A DNA stretch of 46,245 nucleotides from Candidatus Geocrenenecus arthurdayi (GTDB lineage: Archaea; Thermoproteota; Nitrososphaeria_A; Caldarchaeales; Wolframiiraptoraceae), in the NCBI GenBank assembly GCA_023539395.1, contig JAKCEX010000001.1, positions 85,193 through 131,437 on the forward strand, written 5' to 3'. The notes under the pieces are model-generated. The model was not told the origin of the DNA and did not search any database. It saw only the letters and a list, made by a program, of their open reading frames with translations. The position numbers were made by a program, and so were the translations under genes. Below are positions 16,511 to 23,477 of the stretch, in pieces (the stretch's first letter is position 1; each line of letters begins with the position of its first letter).

Positions 16511-16654
16511 CTACTTTAAGTATTTCTCAGGATTTTTATCAAAGAGGTTTTTACATGTTAGTGAGCAGAAGTAGTATCTTCTAGCTTTATACTCTGAAAC
16601 ATATTTTGCATTCTTCTCATCAACCATCATACCACATACTGGATCCTTCGCCAC
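16511..16654 (-). CDS. Minimal YHS-domain protein (47 aa)
   Basis: A small gene read directly from the minus strand: GTG start at 16654, immediately downstream of an in-frame stop, and TAG at 16511-16513. The product begins MAKDPVCGMMVDEKNAKYVS and continues to RYYFCSLTCKNLFDKNPEKY, which is essentially a bare YHS domain with the paired Cys sites (VCGM and FCSLTC). It resembles the 69-residue YHS protein at 14925-15134 but lacks its His/Cys tail. It lies convergent to the methyltransferase and upstream of tusA on the same strand. A metal-chaperone role is inferred from the domain. Confidence 0.82.
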   Translation of the reverse strand: MAKDPVCGMMVDEKNAKYVSEYKARRYYFCSLTCKNLFDKNPEKYLK

Positions 16655-16728
16655 AGCTCACACCACAGCGTACGAGGGGCGCCTATTTGATAAGTTTTTC
16701 TATTCAACCCCAGAAATTCAATGGCTCT

Positions 16729-16980
16729 CTATTTTTTGATTATAATCTTCCATAATGCTTCTTCTAAGCGTTCTAGATTTAATACTTGGCTCCCTCTTCT
16801 AACTACAGCTTCTTTAATCGTTTCACATGAAGGCTGATTATCAAATATTACTTCTAATATTTCCCCACGCTGCATTCTGTCGAGTGTTTTAACTGTGTAT
16901 AGGACAGGATAGGGGCATGGTAATCCAAGAATCTTCAACATGTATCTTCCCGGTTCAACTTCAGACAACTCCACCGTCAT
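16729..16980 (-). CDS. tusA: Sulfur carrier protein TusA
   Basis: 83 residues from the ATG at 16980, which overlaps the end of the sulfite reductase by 20 bases; a longer in-frame extension inside that gene is unlikely. The TusA core is clear: YMLKILGLPCPYPVLYTVKT with the canonical CPxP site whose Cys carries a persulfide, followed by the strand EILEVIFDNQPSCETI. TusA transfers sulfane sulfur between desulfurases, rhodaneses and acceptor pathways; in sulfur-metabolising archaea it also carries sulfur in dissimilation. Coupling to a siroheme sulfite reductase suggests a carrier for the sulfur entering or leaving that enzyme. Confidence 0.88.
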   Translation of the reverse strand: MTVELSEVEPGRYMLKILGLPCPYPVLYTVKTLDRMQRGEILEVIFDNQPSCETIKEAVVRRGSQVLNLERLEEALWKIIIKK

Positions 16981-18445
16981 AAGTATATCTACCCCTAAGC
17001 AATTCTTCAGCAAATTCATTGAAGCTTTCATAGCCGCTATTGATAAACGTCTTAATGATATCTCTAACTACTTCGTTGACGAGATCTTGGGGGACATTCT
17101 TGAGTAGAAGCTGGGATAGCTTACTACTTCTTCCTCTAACATAAATGTTGAAACATGGTATACTCTGCCCATTTTTCCTAACTACTACATTTTGTAGCCC
17201 TATATCAGCGATAATGTGCTGAGCACAACCATTTGGACAACCGCTGATAGCGATCCATATCTTTAGTTTCTTAAATTGTTCTCCTAGCTCCTCTTCAAGA
17301 TAGTCCATCAAGCTGTATGCATTGTCTTTGCTACTTTTAATAGCTTTACCACAGAAATTGCTGGGGCATGCTCTTACCATATATTTGATGGGTGGCTGGT
17401 CGGGGTCTAGGTTTATTTTCTTCAATTTTAATCTGACTTTATCTAATTCTCCTTCTGGAATATGGGGAATTATAAGTTTCTGTGAAGGTGATACTCTGAC
17501 TTCATTACTATATTGCTCAGATATGCTGATTATTTCCTTAAATTGGTAGACGCTCAGTAACCCTGTAAATGTAGGCACAGTCAGAGAATAAAGTCCATGA
17601 TTTTTCTCACGGAGTATAGTATCATGGTCTCTCCAGCTGATATTCAAACATTTGCTGTTGAATATTTGAAATGATTTATTCATGTATTCTTCTATCAATT
17701 CTCTTATTTTCTCAGTTCCCAATTCTTTAACAAGCCATTTAAATCTAGATATACTTTTCCTTTCTCTAAATCCATGCTGATTATAGATTTCTATAACAGC
17801 TTTGATGAATTTTAGTGTATCATTTAGTGGAATGAAGATATTTAGTGGCTCTGCAAGGATAGGTGGATAACCTAAGCTTCCTCCAATGAAGGGCGTGAAA
17901 CCTAGCTCATGACCTTTTTTAACAGCTATTAATGCAAGATCATTTACTTCTGGTCTAATACAATTATTTGGACATGAGGTAATCCCTATCTTGAATTTTC
18001 TAGGTAGGTTGAGATATTCTTTTTTCCCAGTAAAGAATTGTACTGTCTCTCTGACTATTGTATATGTCTCAAATAATTCTCCATCAAGGATTCCTGTGAA
18101 TGGACATGTAGTTATATTTCTAACATCACCATATCCTGCTCTTGGATAGTGTTGCCCACACATATCTGTGTAGAGTCCTACTCCTTCAAGTTTTTCAAAG
18201 ATTTTGATAGAATCTTCGTCTCTAATCCAGTGGAGCTGTATGTCATGTCTCGTCGTAACTTCTAGATAGCCTCTCCCATATTTTTCTGATATTTCTGCAA
18301 TTACTTTTGCCTGCTCTATCGTTAACACTCCTCCTACTACTTTTATGCGGAGGAAATGGTTAGAACCTTGCCCGGACTCGTGACCTAAAGCATACCTGCC
18401 TACGAATCTGTCTATTTCAGATAGCTGGATATGTAGATTCGACAC
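16961..18445 (-). CDS. Siroheme/[4Fe-4S] sulfite reductase (assimilatory nitrite/sulfite reductase family)
   Basis: 494 residues with two pseudo-repeats of the ferredoxin-like half domain. The siroheme-[4Fe-4S] ligands are seen near the C-terminus as VRACPSNFCGKAI and SGCPNGCAQH. An RNITTCPFTG motif and a second TSCPNNC site lie in the first half. It catalyses six-electron reduction of sulfite to sulfide (or nitrite to ammonia). Fusion to neither DsrB nor a flavoprotein is present, so it is not the heterodimeric DsrAB type. Its position between tusA and a cysteine-synthase-like gene favours sulfite. The GTG at 18445 lies about 27 nt from the centre of a minus-strand TATA box, so the transcript is probably leaderless. 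Confidence 0.85.
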   Translation of the reverse strand: MSNLHIQLSEIDRFVGRYALGHESGQGSNHFLRIKVVGGVLTIEQAKVIAEISEKYGRGYLEVTTRHDIQLHWIRDEDSIKIFEKLEGVGLYTDMCGQHYPRAGYGDVRNITTCPFTGILDGELFETYTIVRETVQFFTGKKEYLNLPRKFKIGITSCPNNCIRPEVNDLALIAVKKGHELGFTPFIGGSLGYPPILAEPLNIFIPLNDTLKFIKAVIEIYNQHGFRERKSISRFKWLVKELGTEKIRELIEEYMNKSFQIFNSKCLNISWRDHDTILREKNHGLYSLTVPTFTGLLSVYQFKEIISISEQYSNEVRVSPSQKLIIPHIPEGELDKVRLKLKKINLDPDQPPIKYMVRACPSNFCGKAIKSSKDNAYSLMDYLEEELGEQFKKLKIWIAISGCPNGCAQHIIADIGLQNVVVRKNGQSIPCFNIYVRGRSSKLSQLLLKNVPQDLVNEVVRDIIKTFINSGYESFNEFAEELLRGRYTYDGGVV

Positions 18446-18455
18446 CCCCTTTGCC

Positions 18456-18478
18456 TGTTATAACACCGTTATATAAAC
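18456..18478 (-). promoter_or_regulatory. Sulfite reductase promoter with palindromic operator candidate
   Basis: On the minus strand GTTTATATAAC (18468-18478) is a TATA-like box at the expected distance from the GTG at 18445. Between it and the start lies a perfect 10-bp palindrome TGTTATAACA (18456-18465), well placed for a repressor that blocks initiation. The divergent cysteine-synthase-like gene starts about 80 bases away, so the same site could influence both. Confidence 0.45.
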
Positions 18479-18547
18479 CTATCCCAACTACGTAGAGAAT
18501 TGAAGAAAATAAACAAATAATTGTAGTAGATTGGGACAATTGGATTG

Positions 18548-19684
18548 ATGGGTTCAAGATTGCTTATAGAGAATATCCTTGAATGCTTAAGAAAAGACTA
18601 CTTAAAACCTACTGGTAGCAGGATTATTGATTTAGATGATTTTTCAATTATCGTAAAACTAGAGTATCCAATAGACTTCTTGAATGACCCATTGAGGACT
18701 ATAAAGAGGAAGCCTGCAACCCTGTTATTTGAAGATACTTATAACAAGGGCTGGATAAAACCTGGTAGGACTATAATTACTGCTTCTTCGGGAAACTTTC
18801 TAAGAGAGCTTGCTCTAATAGCTTTAAATCATGGATTCAAGGTGATAGGTGTTACACCTCCGAGGATTCCTTCTGAGAACTTGAAAATCTTGACAGCTCT
18901 CGGTGTTGATATTCTCCATATTACAGAAGAATATGATCTATGTCCTAGAGAAACAACAGTATTCTATACGAGGAGCTTAGCAGAGAAGTACAGATTCAAC
19001 CTAGTGAATATAGACCAGTATAATAGTTGGCAGAATGTCATGGCACATCTATACCTGACTTGGGAAGAAATTAAAGAGCTTGGAGAAATAGATTATGCAT
19101 GTATACCTTTAGGTAGCACTGGGACGTTTATCGGAATCTCTACAGGATGTAGTCTCGAAAAATGGAAGATGAAGATTATAGGAGTCCAGCCAACAAGATT
19201 CCACCATATACCTGGAGTCCACCATATTGTTGGAGAATGTGAATGGAGTCCAGAAATATTCTCTTCTCTAATCAGTAGAGAGATAGTAACAATTGATGAT
19301 GTTGATGCATATGCGGGATTAGTAATGTTATGGAAGAATGGGATACCAGCTGGTCCTTCAACAGGTATGACCTTCATCCAAGCAGTAAAGCTAGCTAAAC
19401 AGGTAAAAGAAGGAAGCATCCTAACAATATCTGCAGATAGCATATTCGCGTATAGAGATTATGTGTTAGATTACATGAAAGAGATAATAGACCAGATAAT
19501 TACTAGGTATCCAGAGATCGAAGAGGACTGTTTAAGATACATTGAATGGTTAAGAAAGCTTCCATCAATCGATGAGAGATTGGAGCTGGTTAAGAGAATA
19601 TATAGGACGTCGGGAGTAGCAGGCAGAGTCTTCAAGTACGATAATGAAGAAGAACTACTTAAGCAGATCCAAGTATCAACTTAA
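18548..19684 (+). CDS. Divergent cysteine-synthase-like PLP enzyme (tryptophan synthase beta superfamily)
   Basis: 378 residues from ATG 18548 (TTG 18545 also possible). The fold-type II PLP pattern can be followed but is altered at several places: DPLRTIKRKPATLLFE stands where cysteine synthases have an SVKDRPA-type lysine motif; SSGNFLREL replaces the TSGNTG substrate loop; GSTGTFIG matches the glycine-rich phosphate loop; AGPSTGMTF is the C-terminal serine motif. About 60 residues form a C-terminal helical extension. It would act on O-acetylserine, O-phosphoserine or a related substrate. It is divergent from sulfite reductase and upstream of thrC, which suits a last step of sulfur assimilation. 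Substrate is uncertain because the substrate loop differs. Confidence 0.75.
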   Translation: MGSRLLIENILECLRKDYLKPTGSRIIDLDDFSIIVKLEYPIDFLNDPLRTIKRKPATLLFEDTYNKGWIKPGRTIITASSGNFLRELALIALNHGFKVIGVTPPRIPSENLKILTALGVDILHITEEYDLCPRETTVFYTRSLAEKYRFNLVNIDQYNSWQNVMAHLYLTWEEIKELGEIDYACIPLGSTGTFIGISTGCSLEKWKMKIIGVQPTRFHHIPGVHHIVGECEWSPEIFSSLISREIVTIDDVDAYAGLVMLWKNGIPAGPSTGMTFIQAVKLAKQVKEGSILTISADSIFAYRDYVLDYMKEIIDQIITRYPEIEEDCLRYIEWLRKLPSIDERLELVKRIYRTSGVAGRVFKYDNEEELLKQIQVST

Positions 19685-19763
19685 GAATGAGGAGTAAGAT
19701 AAGACTTATAAAGAAGCATCTCTCCTAGGGAGAATCAGGAGGGTAGGAGAACTATCGGAGAAG

Positions 19764-20990
19764 ATATACTTAAAATGTAGAGACTGTGGAAAAGAATATC
19801 CTCCAGTTCTCCAATATGTATGTCCAAGCTGCTTCGGTGCACTAGACGTAGAATACGTAGGTTTAGAAAATATAAAGATAGACGTCGGAGAATTGTCAAC
19901 TAGGAGGAAGGATATCTGGAGATATATTGAGCTCCTACCAATAATAGACCCAGAAAATATTGTATCTCTAGGAGCAGGGTATACTGAGCTAATTACTTCT
20001 ACTAGACTATCTAAGAAGCTAGGTTTAAGAAAACTCTACTTAAAAGAAGACTTCACTAATCCAACTCATTCATTTAAAGATAGAGCTGCAAGTGTAGCTG
20101 TTTCTAAAGCTCTAGAATTTAGATTGAATGCTGTTGGATGTGCATCAACTGGAAATCTTGCAGCGGCTACCTCAGCTCACGCTGCTAGAGCTGGTCTTCC
20201 ATGCTATATCTTTGTTCCGAAGGGTGTAGAGAAAGAGAAGCTCTCTCATGCATTATCTTATGGAGCTAGATTAGTAGTTATTGATGGAACATATGATGAA
20301 GCAAACTGGTTAGCAGCTAGATTCGCTGAAGAATATAATATCGGTATTGTGAATGTGAATATTAGACCATATTATGTTGAAGGATCAAAAACACTTGCAT
20401 ACGAAATATGTGAACAGCTAGGTTGGAGAACTCCTGACCACATAATCATTCCCATGGCTAGTGGAGCATTACTAAACGCAGTAGATAAAGGATTAAGAGA
20501 ATTAAAAACGATAGGATTAATCGATGGAGAAGTAAGAATCTCTGGGGTTCAACCTGAAGGATGCTCACCCATAGTTTCAGCATACCGTGAGAATAGAGAA
20601 TTCATTAAGCCAGTTCGAGAGATCAATACAATAGCGTTTAGCCTTGCAATAGGTAATCCAGGAGATGGAGTATATGCTCTAAGAACAATAAAAAGAACAA
20701 GAGGAGCAGCCATCGCAGTTAGTGATAGAGATGTTCTTGAAGCTATTAGAGATCTTGCACAGATGGAAGGATTGTTTGTTGAGCCTGGAGCAGCTGTAAC
20801 AGTAGCTGGGCTTAAGAAGATGATTGAAGAAGGATTAGTAGATAGAGATGAAGAGGTTGTCTGCCTCCTCACAGGCTCTGGATTGAAAACTCCAACTATT
20901 ATTGAAGAATACAGTGCCCAGCCTATTACTCTTAAGCCCTCTTCTATTAGTGAATTATCTAAGATATTAGGAGTTGAGAGTATTGCCTAG
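19764..20990 (+). CDS. thrC: Threonine synthase with N-terminal zinc ribbon and no canonical start codon
   Basis: PLP enzyme converting O-phosphohomoserine to threonine. The PLP lysine lies in NPTHSFKDRAA, with STGNLAAATSAHAA and MASGALL loops. The reading frame upstream of the first in-frame TTG (19893) continues without stops to 19698 and encodes LKCRDCGKEYP and YVCPSCFGALDVEY, the zinc ribbon usual in archaeal threonine synthases. No ATG, GTG or TTG occurs in that part. The feature is drawn from ATA 19764 (downstream of GGAG), which yields a normal N-terminus; a TTG 19893 start would lose the ribbon. It overlaps the sulfur-carrier gene that follows. A related role, such as a thiocarboxylate-using cysteine synthase, cannot be excluded. 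Confidence 0.85.
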   Translation: MYLKCRDCGKEYPPVLQYVCPSCFGALDVEYVGLENIKIDVGELSTRRKDIWRYIELLPIIDPENIVSLGAGYTELITSTRLSKKLGLRKLYLKEDFTNPTHSFKDRAASVAVSKALEFRLNAVGCASTGNLAAATSAHAARAGLPCYIFVPKGVEKEKLSHALSYGARLVVIDGTYDEANWLAARFAEEYNIGIVNVNIRPYYVEGSKTLAYEICEQLGWRTPDHIIIPMASGALLNAVDKGLRELKTIGLIDGEVRISGVQPEGCSPIVSAYRENREFIKPVREINTIAFSLAIGNPGDGVYALRTIKRTRGAAIAVSDRDVLEAIRDLAQMEGLFVEPGAAVTVAGLKKMIEEGLVDRDEEVVCLLTGSGLKTPTIIEEYSAQPITLKPSSISELSKILGVESIA

Positions 20991-21255
20991 AGTTAAGCTT
21001 ATTCTCCCATCAGTTTTAGCAGAAGGCAGAGAGCGGGTAAGAGAGCTTGAAGCTTCTACACTTAAAGACATCGTTGATTATCTATGCAAGATGAAGCCTC
21101 AGTTAAAAGACCGTATAATCTCCCCTGATGGAGAATTAAATAGGTTCTTCAATTTCTACGTAAATGGTGTTAACGCATATTTATTAAATGGGGTTAAAAC
21201 ATTATTGAAAGATGGAGATGAAGTCTCAGTCATACCTGCTATTGGAGGAGGATGA
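20983..21255 (+). CDS. MoaD/ThiS-type ubiquitin-like sulfur carrier
   Basis: 90 residues ending in AIGGG, the exposed C-terminal di-glycine tail that is adenylated and thiocarboxylated in this family. The body has the beta-grasp pattern: VKLILPSVLAEG, STLKDIVDYLCK, FNFYVNGVNAYLLNG and LKDGDEVSVIPAIGGG. TTG 20983 is preferred because GGAG at 20970-20973 is then correctly spaced; TTG 20974 would add three residues. Its start overlaps the end of thrC, and its stop overlaps the start of the E1-like gene (ATGA). It may serve molybdopterin synthase, tRNA thiolation (SAMP-like) or an amino-acid pathway. Confidence 0.88.
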   Translation: MPRVKLILPSVLAEGRERVRELEASTLKDIVDYLCKMKPQLKDRIISPDGELNRFFNFYVNGVNAYLLNGVKTLLKDGDEVSVIPAIGGG

Positions 21256-22322
21256 ACATGGAAAGGAAGACTATTACAGATGATGAATTCGAATTATACT
21301 CTAGGCAGATCGTACTGAATATTATTGGTTTTGAAGGTCAAGAGAAGCTCAAAAATTCCAGGGTAGCTATCGTTGGATTAGGTGGATTAGGGTCACCAAT
21401 AGCAGTGACATTAACAGCTATGGGTGTAGGATACATTCGGATAATCGATAGAGACATAGTAGAGAAATCTAACTTACATAGACAGCATCTATACACTTTT
21501 AAAGACATAGGTTACCCAAAAGTCGAGGTAGCTTCAAGAAGATTAAGAGAAATGAATCCCTACATCGAGATCGACCCATACCCAGTATACATTAATGATT
21601 CAACTGCATTAGAAGCCATTAAAGAAGTAGATGTAGTATTGGATGGGCTTGATAATTTTAAAGCAAGAAGAGCTATCAATAAAGCATGCTACAAGCTATC
21701 TATACCATACGTATATGCTTCAGCGATAGAAACATACGGCATGGTTTCTACTCTAATCCCTGGAGAAGGACCATGTCTCGAATGCATATTCCCAAATACT
21801 TCTGACCAGAATCTACCTACATGTTCTACCGTAGGTGTACATCCATCAATATTACAAGTAATATCAAGTATCGAAGTTTACGAAGCAGTCAATCTATTAA
21901 CTAAGAGGAAACCACGACTCTTCGGAAAACTATTAATATACGATTTAGAAGAATTGTCCAGCAACCTGCTTGAAGTTAAGAAATCAGTCAACTGCCCAAT
22001 ATGTGGAGGGGGAAAGATTATAGAAGAAGAAAAAATTGAATATCCAGAAATTGAGGAAGTATGTTCTAGAGAAGGTAAAATTACCTACATAATTAATCCA
22101 GGGCAAGTAATACCAGTTGAGATTAAGAGCTTATCTCAGAAACTGTATAGTGAAGGATACGAAGTATCTAGAACTAGTGATTTCAGCTTAACATTTAAAG
22201 TTGATGGTAACGGCACCTTCAGCTTACTGAAGACAGGCATAGGAATAGTAGAAGGTTTAAGTTCTAAGGAATACGCTCTCAAGATCTATGAATTGATATT
22301 AAGGAAAATTTTGAACCACTAG
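21252..22322 (+). CDS. moeB: MoeB/ThiF-type E1-like activating enzyme with extra C-terminal domain
   Basis: 356 residues. It adenylates the C-terminal glycine of MoaD/ThiS-type carriers. Motifs: YSRQIVLNIIG, the nucleotide-binding VAIVGLGGLGSPIA, IDRDIVEKSNLHRQHLY, and DGLDNFKARRAINKAC. Zinc Cys pairs are CLECIFP and NCPICGGG, and the TCSTVGVHP motif holds a likely catalytic Cys. From about residue 265 a 90-residue extension follows which is not the rhodanese domain found in some MoeB proteins; GKITYIINPGQVIPVEIKSL resembles a short beta-rich carrier-like module but is unassigned. GGAGGAGG before the ATG at 21252 overlaps the end of the carrier gene, so the pair is translationally coupled. 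Confidence 0.87.
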   Translation: MNMERKTITDDEFELYSRQIVLNIIGFEGQEKLKNSRVAIVGLGGLGSPIAVTLTAMGVGYIRIIDRDIVEKSNLHRQHLYTFKDIGYPKVEVASRRLREMNPYIEIDPYPVYINDSTALEAIKEVDVVLDGLDNFKARRAINKACYKLSIPYVYASAIETYGMVSTLIPGEGPCLECIFPNTSDQNLPTCSTVGVHPSILQVISSIEVYEAVNLLTKRKPRLFGKLLIYDLEELSSNLLEVKKSVNCPICGGGKIIEEEKIEYPEIEEVCSREGKITYIINPGQVIPVEIKSLSQKLYSEGYEVSRTSDFSLTFKVDGNGTFSLLKTGIGIVEGLSSKEYALKIYELILRKILNH

Positions 22323-22364
22323 AATCTAAGTATTCAACCATGATTTAGTGTAACTCTCAGAATA

Positions 22365-23477
22365 TTATACTTCCGTCTCAGTTAAGTCCATTTTTGCCAC
22401 GTTAACACTTCCACTCGGAGCTGGTGAGATATAGATCTTATCTGGAAATCTTATAGCTAAACTATTAAAGACATCGTGGACCATCGATATGTTTGCATAT
22501 GTTTTCTTTTCAAGCAGAAGTAAAGCTGTAACCTTTTCTAGGTAATCAAGCCTAATAGGTCTAAGTCCATACTTCTCAAGCTTATTATATGCTTCGACTA
22601 TCGTTCTAGATATCTCATATCTACCAGCATTTCTCAGATTGCTAAACATATTTTTTGAAAATTCTTCAAATATGTACTCTTCTACTTTTTGTAAACTCAT
22701 TTTAGAGATCCTGGAAATCTTATCAAGACCACGTATTAATCGTTCATCTACAGAGTATTTTCCTCTACCGTCTCTCCTAAGAATACCAATATCTACAAGC
22801 CATTCAAGGCGTGGTGGAGCGATATGACGATACTTAGCGTAAAGGCTAGTCCTTATCCATTCCGTTTTATCTCTAATAGACAATCTTTTCTCTCTAAACT
22901 TCTCTGCTTCAGATATCTCTAACTCAATACTCTTCCTCCTACTTTCAGGTTGCGTACTCAGTAACTTCCTTAGAGAAGCTGGGTAAGCTTCCTCCATAAT
23001 ATAATTCATAGCTTCTTGTCTTGTAAATTTTTCTTTCTCTATAACCCAGCTAATTATCGATTCTATGAAAGGATGATCCGAGGACATTAAAGCCCATAGG
23101 AAGTAGAGTTTCTCTGCATCATTTAATGTTATTAGTTCTTTTGTAGATAGATGGAGTCTACCTTCTATAAAATCTTTGAATAATTCACTGGAGTTTAGAA
23201 TTAAATAGATCTTCCCAAATAATCCAAGTTTCTGAGTTTTTCTATCTATTATGTTAATCTCAGCAGCTAATGTAACATAGTTTCTAGCATTTACTAATCT
23301 CGTAATTAACCCGATAGTGTTACGTGAGATTAATTCTACATCTCCTAGGTTTTTAACCATATCGTAGAGTATGCTTGAGATGAAGTCGAAGCTCCTAGGC
23401 TCATCATCTTCCATTATGCATGGGATCAGCCTTAGATAACCCAGCCTACACGTATCTCCATGTGTTTCAAATATCAT
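22365..23477 (-). CDS. Unknown protein with winged-helix-like segment, partner of DNA methyltransferase
   Basis: About 370 residues from the ATG at 23477, which overlaps the stop of the methyltransferase gene (ATGA) and follows a GGTGAT site. I do not recognise a named family. The sequence is largely helical and charged. Residues about 205-245 (KYRHIAPPRLEWLVDIGILR, then RDGRGKYSVDERL) look like a winged-helix DNA-binding unit. No PD-(D/E)xK, HNH or helicase motif was found by eye. Translational coupling to a DNA amino-methyltransferase suggests a joint role such as target recognition, restriction or regulation. Which of these is not determined. Confidence 0.55.
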   Translation of the reverse strand: MIFETHGDTCRLGYLRLIPCIMEDDEPRSFDFISSILYDMVKNLGDVELISRNTIGLITRLVNARNYVTLAAEINIIDRKTQKLGLFGKIYLILNSSELFKDFIEGRLHLSTKELITLNDAEKLYFLWALMSSDHPFIESIISWVIEKEKFTRQEAMNYIMEEAYPASLRKLLSTQPESRRKSIELEISEAEKFREKRLSIRDKTEWIRTSLYAKYRHIAPPRLEWLVDIGILRRDGRGKYSVDERLIRGLDKISRISKMSLQKVEEYIFEEFSKNMFSNLRNAGRYEISRTIVEAYNKLEKYGLRPIRLDYLEKVTALLLLEKKTYANISMVHDVFNSLAIRFPDKIYISPAPSGSVNVAKMDLTETEV

